DNA of 42,771 nucleotides from Elusimicrobia bacterium GWC2_61_19 (GTDB lineage Bacteria; Elusimicrobiota; Elusimicrobia; Elusimicrobiales; UBA9959). Position 1 is the stretch's first letter. Each line of letters opens with the position of its first letter. The notes beneath the pieces were generated by a model, which was not told the DNA's origin, did not search any database, and was given only the letters and a program-made list of their open reading frames with translations. Below, piece by piece: positions 33,455 through 39,699 of this stretch. The position numbers and the translations under genes are program-made. Where the stretch lies: contig MGUD01000028.1 in assembly GCA_001799795.1 (NCBI GenBank), positions 1 through 42,771 on the forward strand. The letters run 5' to 3'.

Positions 33455-33460
33455 ATTATA
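33455..33460 (-). promoter_or_regulatory. Extended -10 of the glycosyltransferase gene, likely leaderless
   Basis: On the - strand, TGCTATAAT gives a perfect -10 with TG one base upstream, 6 bases before the ATG at 33448. Transcription would start at the start codon. No -35 is evident. Confidence 0.6.
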
Positions 33461-33513
33461 GCAAAGCAAATAAATCCGTACCCCGTTTCTTTAAAAATAA
33501 GTGAGTGAGATCC

Positions 33514-33652
33514 GCTGCCTGCCTGGATGGGTCGGATTAGCAAAACCCTGTCGGAAGGCGAGGCTTGCGTAAGCGCCGAGCCTGAGACGGGGAAGCGCGC
33601 GCACGGTGTGCGCGACGCTGTTTTTGCGTTCCGGCCCATCCGGGCAGGCAGC
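33514..33652 (+). ncRNA. Candidate structured RNA with three-way junction
   Basis: In the gap between the glycosyltransferase and peroxiredoxin genes, positions 33514-33536 pair with 33630-33652 as a 23-base-pair helix, continued by GCAAAA (33540-33545) with TTTTGC (33622-33627). Inside are two hairpins. One is closed by CCCTGTC/GACGGGG (33546-33592) and contains AGGC/GCCT with a GA/GA internal loop. The other has 11 pairs (33594-33619) with a GGT loop. Wobble pairs at 524-642, 532-634 and 549-589 (all offset 33000) are G-U only if the + strand is transcribed; the - strand would give A-C mismatches. It is not a class I recognise (not SRP, 6S, RNase P or tmRNA by motif). A small inverted-repeat element is the alternative. 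Confidence 0.55.
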
Positions 33653-33663
33653 TCCGGTAAGCG

Positions 33664-33696
33664 AACGACCCCGCTATCCGAAGACGCGGGGTCGTT
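33664..33696 (+). terminator. Hairpin following the candidate RNA
   Basis: A perfect 11-pair stem AACGACCCCGC/GCGGGGTCGTT with an 11-base loop is followed by GTCTCTCTATC, which is pyrimidine-rich but not a strong T run. It could end the candidate RNA on the + strand. Confidence 0.45.
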
Positions 33697-33738
33697 GTCT
33701 CTCTATCACTGCCGTTATTTTTGCCCCGAAGGGCAAAG

Positions 33739-34347
33739 CTATTTCAGGCTCTCGGCCACGTGGCCCACCAGTTTCTCCGACGGCTTAAGGGTCTTTTCAC
33801 CGGGCTTCCATTTAGCCGGGCAGACCTCCGCCGGGTTCTTGTAGGTATGGACGAACGCTTTCATCTTGCGGAGCAGCTCGCCCATGTCGCGGCCCACGTT
33901 GTTGAGGTTGATCTCGGCGCCGGCCAGCACCCCGTCCGGATTGATTATGAAGGTGCCGCGGTAGGCCAGGCCGGAGGCGTAGTCGTAGGCGCCCAGCGCC
34001 TGGGCCAGGCGGCCGCGCGCGTCCGAGGCCATGCGGTACTTCACGTCTTTGAGCAGCCGCTCAGTCCCCTGCCAGCCCATATGCGTGAACTTCGTGTCGG
34101 TGCTGACCGAAACGACCTCGGCGCCCAGGGCCGCCAGTTCGGCGTGCCTGTCGGCCAGGTCGGCCAGTTCGGTGGGGCAGACAAAGGTGAAGTCCGCCGG
34201 GTAGAAGACCAGTATGGTCCACTTCTTGTTCTTAACCGCCTCGGCCAGGCTGAACCTGCCGAACTTTACCGCGGCCGGGTCGAAGGTCTCCAGCTCCGGG
34301 AGCGGGGCCTTGTTCCCGACAGTGACCACTTCTATTTTTTCTTCCAT
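33739..34347 (-). CDS. 2-Cys peroxiredoxin (AhpC/Prx1 family)
   Basis: Peroxiredoxins reduce hydrogen peroxide and organic peroxides in the cytoplasm. The 202-residue protein has the peroxidatic Cys57 in FYPADFTFVCPTE and a resolving Cys176 in NPAEVCPAKW, so it is a typical 2-Cys enzyme. The family motif GTFIINPDG and an Arg in the substrate pocket (near 130) are present. The gene starts inside the end of the upstream Fur-family gene (16-base overlap), with AAGGAGA as Shine-Dalgarno. Regulator and enzyme thus form an operon, as in PerR-controlled peroxide defence. The stop codon overlaps a small hairpin TTTGCCC/GGGCAAA. Confidence 0.95.
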   Translation of the reverse strand: MEEKIEVVTVGNKAPLPELETFDPAAVKFGRFSLAEAVKNKKWTILVFYPADFTFVCPTELADLADRHAELAALGAEVVSVSTDTKFTHMGWQGTERLLKDVKYRMASDARGRLAQALGAYDYASGLAYRGTFIINPDGVLAGAEINLNNVGRDMGELLRKMKAFVHTYKNPAEVCPAKWKPGEKTLKPSEKLVGHVAESLK

Positions 34348-34763
34348 GATATTTTCTCCTTGTTCCCGCCGCGGCCGCAGGCCGGGCAGATCCCGTAATA
34401 TTCCACGTTACAGATTAAGATCTTAAAGCCCTTCGGGGCGCCTTTAGGGGGTGCCTGCCGGCGGGCCGGCAGGTCGGCTATAAGGCCGCAGCGCACGCAG
34501 AGCAGGTGGTGGTGCGGCGTCAGGCCCGGGTCGAAACGCTTGCGGGCAGCGTCTATCTTTATTTCGGCCAGTTGGCCATTCGAGATCAGCGTCTGGAGCG
34601 TATTGTAGACCGTGGCGAAGGACATGCCGGGGAATTTGCGTTTGAGGCGGGCATAGATGTCTTCCGCCGAGGGATGGCTTTTGTTGCCGTCGAGAAAGCG
34701 GAGGATCTCGGCGCGCTGCGGCGTCATGCGGAAGGCGGGGTTTTCGGGCGGTTTGTTTTTCAT
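34332..34763 (-). CDS. Fur-family regulator, PerR-like
   Basis: The 143-residue protein has the Fur winged helix (MTPQRAEILRFLDGNKSHPSAEDIY...MSFATVYNTLQTL), a His-rich metal site HHHLLCVRCG and a second CxxC in YYGICPACGR, giving the structural zinc site. Its operon with peroxiredoxin favours a PerR-type peroxide sensor over Fur. The target operators are unknown. A short perfect inverted repeat TAGAA-TCG-TTCTA lies 3 bases before its ATG. No Shine-Dalgarno is visible. The ATG gives a normal N-terminus. Confidence 0.9.
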   Translation of the reverse strand: MKNKPPENPAFRMTPQRAEILRFLDGNKSHPSAEDIYARLKRKFPGMSFATVYNTLQTLISNGQLAEIKIDAARKRFDPGLTPHHHLLCVRCGLIADLPARRQAPPKGAPKGFKILICNVEYYGICPACGRGGNKEKISWKKK

Positions 34764-34766
34764 AAG

Positions 34767-34842
34767 TAGAATCGTTCTAACCTAAGAAAGAATATCACAT
34801 AAGAACCATTATTGTCAAGCGGCGGCTTTTCCGCGGTATAAT
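34767..34842. promoter_or_regulatory. Divergent promoter region between perR-like gene and copper-chaperone gene
   Basis: Towards the - strand a TTGACA (34818-34813) is followed after 18 bases by TATTCT (34794-34789). Towards the + strand TTGTCA (34812-34817) and a perfect TATAAT (34837-34842) are 19 bases apart. The two -35 boxes overlap in one TTGTCAA. An inverted repeat TAGAA/TTCTA (34767-34779) and repeated TAAGAA words flank the promoter and may be operator sites. Confidence 0.55.
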
Positions 34843-34858
34843 ATTAAGGAGGTGAAAT

Positions 34859-35062
34859 ATGAAAATAACGATAAAAATAAAAGGCATGAGCTGCGGCGGG
34901 TGCCGCCTGAGCGTGGAGAACGCCGTTAAGCGGGTGCCCGGCGTAACGGCCGTGGCCGTGGATCTGGAGAAGGCGGAAGCCGCGGTGGATTATGACGACA
35001 AAAAGGCCGCCCCTGCGGACATCAGGGCGGCCGTCGAGGGCGCGGGTTTTACCGCGGCCTGA
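34859..35062 (+). CDS. Heavy-metal-associated (HMA) domain protein, copper-chaperone-like
   Basis: The 67-residue protein is a single HMA domain with the metal-binding motif GMSCGGC (Cys12, Cys15) and the usual beta-alpha-beta-beta-alpha-beta pattern. It probably carries copper(I) in the cytoplasm. It has a strong AGGAGGTG Shine-Dalgarno and a TATAAT. It is the only clear + strand CDS in the right half, divergent from the PerR-like gene. Its stop codon lies one base from the end of the convergent serpin gene, leaving no room for a terminator. Confidence 0.92.
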   Translation: MKITIKIKGMSCGGCRLSVENAVKRVPGVTAVAVDLEKAEAAVDYDDKKAAPADIRAAVEGAGFTAA

Positions 35063-35063
35063 A

Positions 35064-36257
35064 CTAGTTCCTGGAAGGGTCTTCCATCCTGCCCATAAAG
35101 AGCAGCAGGCCGGTCTTCTTTTCTTCTATGAAGAAAATGAAAGGCCGGTCCGCGCGGAAAAGCGCGAACCCGAAGCTGGCCGACTTCAGCCCCATCGCTA
35201 CGCCGGTGGCGGCGGCCGCTTCGGTCCCCTCCTCGTTAACCTCTACAAAAGCCTTGTGCACAGCGCGCTGGATATAAAGGTTGCGCGTGCCGTCCATCCC
35301 CGAAAAGTCCGCCGCGTCCGTGAAGGCCTTGGGCATCCCGAGGGCCGCCAGTTCTGCGTTCAGGTCGAACCCGGAACTGAACGTGAAGCGCGGCAGGAAA
35401 ACTTTTACCTTCTGTTCGGCCAGGGAAGCGCGCATCTCTTCCAGGGCCGCGGGCGTAAGTTTCTTCCCGGCGTCGGAGAGTTTGGTGCCGTCCTTGGGCA
35501 GCGCGAGCAGCATGGAGAGGCCTCCGCCGCCGTACGGCAGGCGCAGTACCTGAAAGGAGACCGTCTCGCCGTACTGCAGGTCGCGGGTGCCGCTGAAGGT
35601 CATCATCTGCGTTTTTATCTTCTGGCCGTCGGCTTTAGTGAACTCGGCTTCGCCCGTCATGGCCTTTGTAAAAGGCTGCAGCCAGGTGCCCTTGAAATAG
35701 ACGGCGTTCACCAGCACCAGGCGCGTCAGCGGCGTCAGGGCGCCTTCTGCGAACAGGTCCTTTATCTTTCCTTTTGTGTGTTCTTCGGTCCAGGCGTTTA
35801 TGGCGCGGCGGGACACTTCCGAGGCCGTTTTGAAATTGGCGGCCCTGGCCTCGGCGTCGTATTTGCGGCTGAGCAGGCCGGTGTAGGCCGGCAGGAACCT
35901 GTAGTCTTCCTGGGCCCATAAAGAGTTGGCCTGCGCGAACTCCGCGCCTTTGGCGGCTTCTTTCAGGTCCTTGCCCAGGGCTCCCAGCCCGTCGCGCAGC
36001 GCCGGCGGGAAGGAGAAGACGGCCGCTATTTCTTTGGCGGTGGGGCCTTTGGCGCCTTCGTAGACCATGGCGAAAGCGGTGTGCAGGCTGTACGGGGAGA
36101 AAAAGATATTCCCCTCTTTCCGCGCTTCGGCGGCGTAGAATTTGAACGCCATGGCGTTTACGCGCGCGGCCGGCATTAAGGCCGGTTCGCTCTTTGCACC
36201 GGCCTGCGCGGGGACCGCCGCCAGTGCCAGTATCAGGAACTTGCTGGTAAATTTCAT
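35064..36257 (-). CDS. Serpin (serine protease inhibitor), secreted
   Basis: Serpins trap serine proteases by a suicide mechanism. The 397-residue protein has a signal peptide (MKFTSKFLILALAAVPAQAGA) and the full serpin fold, including NIFFSPYSLHTAFAMVYEGAKG, NAVYFKGTW and LPRFTF. The hinge EEGTEAAAATGVA is of the inhibitory type with small residues. Counting from P17, the scissile bond would be Lys358-Ser359, predicting a trypsin-like target, although the loop C-terminal to it is about 3 residues longer than in alpha-1-antitrypsin. AAGGAG precedes the ATG. Two terminator-like hairpins lie just upstream. Confidence 0.93.
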   Translation of the reverse strand: MKFTSKFLILALAAVPAQAGAKSEPALMPAARVNAMAFKFYAAEARKEGNIFFSPYSLHTAFAMVYEGAKGPTAKEIAAVFSFPPALRDGLGALGKDLKEAAKGAEFAQANSLWAQEDYRFLPAYTGLLSRKYDAEARAANFKTASEVSRRAINAWTEEHTKGKIKDLFAEGALTPLTRLVLVNAVYFKGTWLQPFTKAMTGEAEFTKADGQKIKTQMMTFSGTRDLQYGETVSFQVLRLPYGGGGLSMLLALPKDGTKLSDAGKKLTPAALEEMRASLAEQKVKVFLPRFTFSSGFDLNAELAALGMPKAFTDAADFSGMDGTRNLYIQRAVHKAFVEVNEEGTEAAAATGVAMGLKSASFGFALFRADRPFIFFIEEKKTGLLLFMGRMEDPSRN

Positions 36258-36268
36258 GATCGCTCCTT

Positions 36269-36296
36269 AAAAAACAAACCGGCCTTTCGGCCGGTT
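36269..36296 (-). terminator. Terminator-like hairpin directly before the serpin gene
   Basis: On the - strand the stem AACCGGCC/GGCCGGTT with a GAAA loop is followed by TGTTTTTT, then at once by the serpin AAGGAG. This is a complete intrinsic terminator in the serpin leader, so it may be an attenuator. It is a near copy of the hairpin at 36362-36388. Confidence 0.7.
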
Positions 36297-36361
36297 ATTG
36301 TTTATTGTCTTGTCGGGGCACCGGGCGCCCCTTGTCACAGTTGAGACTGCTTGGAACCTTT

Positions 36362-36388
36362 AAAACAAAACCGGCCGTGCGGCCGGTT
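36362..36388 (-). terminator. Terminator after tRNA-Pro(GGG)
   Basis: On the - strand the same 8-pair stem AACCGGCC/GGCCGGTT with loop GCAC is followed by TTGTTTTA, 22 bases after the tRNA. The flanks (ACAATAACC and GGTTTTGTTTT) are shared with the copy at 36269-36296. Confidence 0.75.
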
Positions 36389-36410
36389 ATTGTTTGTTTG
36401 AACTGCCTCA

Positions 36411-36482
36411 TCGGGGCGGCGGGAATTGAACCCGCAGTCTCTCGCACCCCAAGCGAGCGCTCTACCATTGAGCCACGCCCCG
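36411..36482 (-). tRNA. tRNA-Pro(GGG)
   Basis: The 72-base cloverleaf has C1, acceptor CGGGGCG/CGCCCCG with discriminator A, anticodon loop TTGGGGT (anticodon GGG, reads CCC/CCU) and T loop TTCAATT. It is very similar to tRNA-Pro(CGG) at 32170-32242. CCA is not encoded. Confidence 0.96.
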
Positions 36483-36560
36483 GTAACGCAATTCAAACTT
36501 GACCGCGTGCGAACTAAAACCGAGTATTTATTATAGCAAAAAAGGAAAGCGGGACGTGGT

Positions 36561-36902
36561 TTACAGCTCTTTTATCAGCAGGCGCAGTTCTTTTTTTATG
36601 TCTTCCAGCAGGTCGCTCTTGGCGGCGGCGGTGACGGCCGCGGCGGCCTGCAGCGTTTTTTTCTGGCGGCGTTTGGCGGCCAGGGCCTTGCGCGCGCCTT
36701 CCAGCGAGTAGCCCTTAACGAAGACGAGGTCTTTTATCTCGAAGATGGCGTCGATGTCGGCCTGGGTGTAGCGGCGGTGCCCGCTGGAGAGGCGCAGCGG
36801 TCTCAGCAGACGGAATTTAGCCTCCCAGTAGCGCACGGTATATTCCGGCACCTGGGTTTTGCGGGTGACTTCCGCCATGGTGAAATAAGTCTTTTCCGCC
36901 AC
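36561..36902 (-). CDS. MerR-family transcriptional regulator
   Basis: The 113-residue protein has an N-terminal MerR winged-helix domain (YFTMAEVTRKTQVPEYTVRYWE..., LSSGHRRYTQADIDAIFEIKDLV) and a short coiled C-terminal region. It is of the short type found next to ihfA/HU genes and lacks a ligand-binding domain. It starts with GTG, 4 bases after the HU-like gene stop codon, so the two are coupled. An internal ATG at residue 9 is possible. The target genes are unknown. Confidence 0.88.
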   Translation of the reverse strand: MAEKTYFTMAEVTRKTQVPEYTVRYWEAKFRLLRPLRLSSGHRRYTQADIDAIFEIKDLVFVKGYSLEGARKALAAKRRQKKTLQAAAAVTAAAKSDLLEDIKKELRLLIKEL

Positions 36903-36906
36903 CCGC

Positions 36907-37173
36907 TCACATCCCTATGGTAAGTTTTTTGGAAGGTTTAAAACGTATGCTTTTGCGCGGCCCCACCATCACGCGCTGGTTGGTCTTGGGGTTGCGCATC
37001 TGGCGCGGCATGCGCTCTTTCACCTTGAAAGTGCCGAAATTGGAGATCACCACTTTGCGGTTCTCGCGCAGCGCCTCGCCCATTATCTCGAAAGTTTTGC
37101 AGACGGCCATCTTGGCGTCTTTCTCCGTGGTGAGGTGCTTGGTGAGTTCCCTTATAAGGTCAAGCCTGTTCAT
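36907..37173 (-). CDS. HU/IHF-family DNA-binding protein
   Basis: HU and IHF bend DNA and shape the nucleoid. The 88-residue protein has the family start MNRLDLIRELTKHLTTEKDA, the central VISNFGTFKVKERM, and the DNA-binding arm RNPKTNQRVMVGPRKSIRF with the intercalating Pro. It is closer to IHF-alpha style than HU by neighbours (a MerR gene follows). The gene overlaps the end of the bifunctional nuclease gene by 14 bases. Confidence 0.95.
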   Translation of the reverse strand: MNRLDLIRELTKHLTTEKDAKMAVCKTFEIMGEALRENRKVVISNFGTFKVKERMPRQMRNPKTNQRVMVGPRKSIRFKPSKKLTIGM

Positions 37174-37756
37174 CGTCTTCTCCCCCCTCTTCTTCCTCGT
37201 CGTCCCCTTCCTCGTCTTCCTCCTGCGCGGCCGCGCCCGGCATTCTGCCGCCCAGCAGCTGCCCGATGATGTCGTTGGGTTTGAGGTTCTTCAGGTCATG
37301 TTTGAATTTTACCACCTCGTCTTCCGTGATGGGTTTGCTGAGCACCTGCGTCTTCTCGAAGACCTGCTCGTTGATGAAGATCGGGCAGCCGAAGCGTACG
37401 GCCACGGCCACGGCGTCGGAGGGCCGGGAGTCCACCAGGCGCAGGTTGGCGCCGGAAGGCTCGGCCAGGTGCAGCTGGGAATAGTAGGTGTTCTCTACGA
37501 TGTCGGTGATGGTCACGCGGTTCACCGTCAGGCCCAGCGTCTTTATCACGGAGAACAGCAGGTCGTGCGTCATGGGGCGCGGCGAGGGATACCCCGACAG
37601 GCGGATGGCTATGGCCTGGGCTTCCATGGGGCCTATCCAGATGGGTAGTATGCGCGACCCCTCTATTTCGTCGAGGAAGATGATGGATTCGGTCAGGCTG
37701 GTGGCTATGGAATAGATGCGCACTTCCACGTCGTTGCCGGTGTTTTCTTGTGTCAT
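37160..37756 (-). CDS. Bifunctional nuclease family protein (DUF151/BFN)
   Basis: BFN-domain proteins have been described with DNase and RNase activity. The 198-residue protein has the family core VRIYSIATSLTESIIFLDE, LPIWIGPMEAQAIAIRL, THDLLFSVIKTLG and VDSRPSDAVAVAVRFGCPIF. It ends in an unusually acidic tail of about 30 residues (Glu, Asp and Gly). The start ATG shares one base with the plsY stop codon (TAATG), and its end overlaps the HU gene, giving tight translational coupling. Its role in this operon is unclear. Confidence 0.92.
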   Translation of the reverse strand: MTQENTGNDVEVRIYSIATSLTESIIFLDEIEGSRILPIWIGPMEAQAIAIRLSGYPSPRPMTHDLLFSVIKTLGLTVNRVTITDIVENTYYSQLHLAEPSGANLRLVDSRPSDAVAVAVRFGCPIFINEQVFEKTQVLSKPITEDEVVKFKHDLKNLKPNDIIGQLLGGRMPGAAAQEEDEEGDDEEEEGGEDDEQA

Positions 37757-38409
37757 TATTTGTCGCCGCCGTCAGCCTCTTTCTTGTGTTTGAACGAAAG
37801 CTCGGCCCCTTTCAGGATGCGCCGGATATTGGCGATGTGCGTGTAGAAGATCAGCAGGCAGACGGTCAGCGCCAGCAGCGTGAAGGGCTTCTGGTAATCC
37901 TTCGCCAGCACAAAGCAGAGTATGGGCAGCGCCACCGAGGCGGCCATCGAGCCCACGGAAATATGGCTGGTTATGGCCACCGCTATGCCGAATACCACAA
38001 AGGCGCCTGCGGTGGGCACCGGGAGCAGCGCCATGAAGACGCCGGCGGAGGTGGCCACGCCCTTGCCGCCGCGCAAGCCCAGGAACACGGTCCAGATGTG
38101 GCCGGCTATGGCCAGCGCGCCGGCGGTCACCGGTATCCACCAGTGGCCTTTGCTGAAATCCATGGAGCCGGGAATAAAGAAATAGCGGGTGGCTATCAAA
38201 GTGGGGGCGAAACCCTTAAGGAAGTCCACCACAAAAGTGAGGATGCCGGGCCATTTCCCCAGGGTGCGGTACACGTTGGCGGTGCCGGGGTTGCACGAGC
38301 CGTGCTTGCGGATGTCTATGCCCTTAAGCCGGCCGATTATGTAACCGGTGGGAATGCCCCCCAGGAGGTAGCTGGCGATGAAAAGCAGGCCGATCTTAGT
38401 GTTGGTCAT
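37756..38409 (-). CDS. plsY: Acyl-phosphate:glycerol-3-phosphate acyltransferase PlsY
   Basis: PlsY makes lysophosphatidic acid from acyl phosphate and glycerol 3-phosphate at the inner membrane. The 217-residue protein has about five hydrophobic helices and the conserved loops SYLLGGIPTGYIIGRLKGIDIRKHGSCNPGTANVYR (read as two adjacent motifs at 38373-38266) and GGKGVATSAGVFMAL. Its TATAAT lies 7 bases before the ATG. It heads a unit with the nuclease, HU and MerR genes. The partner enzyme PlsC is encoded at 17385-18008. Confidence 0.95.
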   Translation of the reverse strand: MTNTKIGLLFIASYLLGGIPTGYIIGRLKGIDIRKHGSCNPGTANVYRTLGKWPGILTFVVDFLKGFAPTLIATRYFFIPGSMDFSKGHWWIPVTAGALAIAGHIWTVFLGLRGGKGVATSAGVFMALLPVPTAGAFVVFGIAVAITSHISVGSMAASVALPILCFVLAKDYQKPFTLLALTVCLLIFYTHIANIRRILKGAELSFKHKKEADGGDK

Positions 38410-38416
38410 CTTTTAG

Positions 38417-38422
38417 ATTATA
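38417..38422 (-). promoter_or_regulatory. -10 box of plsY, likely leaderless
   Basis: On the - strand a perfect TATAAT is separated from the ATG at 38409 by 7 bases (CTAAAAG), so the mRNA would start at or next to the ATG. Confidence 0.6.
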
Positions 38423-38423
38423 T

Positions 38424-38444
38424 AAAAAAGAAGTCAGGACTTCT
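38424..38444 (-). terminator. Compact terminator of hflX
   Basis: On the - strand AGAAGTC/GACTTCT surrounds the hflX stop codon and is followed by TTTTT. The small loop means 5-7 effective pairs. The plsY -10 box begins right after the T run. Confidence 0.6.
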
Positions 38445-39699
38445 CCTCTTTAGCGGCGGCGGCCCTTTTGCTGAGGCGCGCGTAGTTTTCCGGGGTGGCT
38501 TTAAAGGTCAGCGTAACCCCCTCCTGGCCGTAGGCCGCGTCCTTCACCAGGGATGAGGCGTAGATCTCTTTGACCAGGCCTTTCGCGCCGACAGGGACGG
38601 TCAGTTCGTAGTCCCCCCAGCGCTGCGCCAGCGCCTTCTCGCAGGCCTTCAGCAGCGCGGGGACGCCGTGGCCGGTAAGGGCGGAAACCATTAGCGGGCG
38701 CAGGCGGTCCGGGGCCCAGGCTGAGACGGCCGGGTCCTTTACCGCGTCCGCTTTATTGAAGACGTTTATGACCGGGATGCCGTGCGCGCCCAGTTCGTCC
38801 AGCGTCGCTTTCACGGCCTCGTGCTGCTGCCTGGCCTCGGGGGAGGAAAGGTCGTGCACGTGCAGGATCAGGTCGCTGTAGCGGATCTCCTCCAGGGTGG
38901 CGCGGAAAGCGGCTATCAGGGCGTGGGGCAGTTTCTGTATGAACCCGACGGTATCGGTGAACAGCGCCCAGCCGCCGGCGGGCAGGCGCACGCGTTTGGT
39001 GGACGGGTCCAGCGTGGCGAAAAGCTTGTCGTCGGCGTAAATGCCGTGGCGGTTGCCGGTCAGGAAGTTAAGCAGGGTGGATTTGCCGGCGTTGGTGTAC
39101 CCTACGATGGACACCTGCGGCATGGGGATGGAGTCGCGTTTGCCGCGCTGGGTGCCGCGCTCGCGCTTTATGGAGTCTATTTCTTTTTCCAGATCGGTTA
39201 TCTTCACGCGCAGTTCGCGCTTGTCGTATTCGATCTTTTTTTCGCCGGAACCGCGGCCGCCGATCATGCCGCGCTGCTGGTCCATGGAGCCGCCCTTGCC
39301 GGCCAGCCGGGAAAGGGAGTAGTTGAAGCGGGCCAGCCGGGCCTGCAGTTTGCCTTCGCGCGTCCTGGCCCGCAGGGCGAAGATCTCTATGATAAGCCGC
39401 GCCCGGTCGGCCACGGTAACGCCCAGCGCGTTGGTCAGGTTGCGCTGCTGCGCCGGGGACAGTTCCTCGTCGAAGATGACCGCGCCGGCGCCGGTTTCCT
39501 CTATCCGCGCTTTCAGCTCTTCCACCTTGCCAGATCCTATGAACGTGGCCGGGTTCCAGGCCTGCAGGCGCACGCTTATTTTCTCCACCGGCTCCAGGCC
39601 GGCGGTTTCGGCCAGGCGCCAGAGTTCTTCCAGGGAGCTTTCCCCCTCCGCGCCCGGGTGTTTGCGTTTAAGTTCCGCGGCTACAAGTATTGTTTTCAT
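38434..39699 (-). CDS. hflX: GTPase HflX
   Basis: HflX is a ribosome-associated GTPase that splits stalled ribosomes under stress. The 421-residue protein has the N-terminal HflX domain with WNPATFIGSGKVEELK. The central helical region contains 'RLAGKGGSMDQQRGMIGGRG', and the GTPase G domain has GYTNAGKST (G1), DTVGF (G3) and NKAD (G4). The frame is open about 330 bases further upstream, but that part overlaps miaA. The ATG overlaps the miaA stop codon (ATGA), giving coupling. The miaA-hflX order resembles the E. coli miaA-hfq-hflX cluster without hfq. Confidence 0.95.
   Translation of the reverse strand: MKTILVAAELKRKHPGAEGESSLEELWRLAETAGLEPVEKISVRLQAWNPATFIGSGKVEELKARIEETGAGAVIFDEELSPAQQRNLTNALGVTVADRARLIIEIFALRARTREGKLQARLARFNYSLSRLAGKGGSMDQQRGMIGGRGSGEKKIEYDKRELRVKITDLEKEIDSIKRERGTQRGKRDSIPMPQVSIVGYTNAGKSTLLNFLTGNRHGIYADDKLFATLDPSTKRVRLPAGGWALFTDTVGFIQKLPHALIAAFRATLEEIRYSDLILHVHDLSSPEARQQHEAVKATLDELGAHGIPVINVFNKADAVKDPAVSAWAPDRLRPLMVSALTGHGVPALLKACEKALAQRWGDYELTVPVGAKGLVKEIYASSLVKDAAYGQEGVTLTFKATPENYARLSKRAAAAKEEKS

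Noticed and set aside
33514-33652. SRP RNA, 6S RNA, RNase P RNA or tmRNA
   Set aside because: Lacks the GGAAGGAAGCAG-type SRP loop, RNase P GAGGAAAGTCC, tRNA-like tmRNA ends, and the single-rod shape of 6S.
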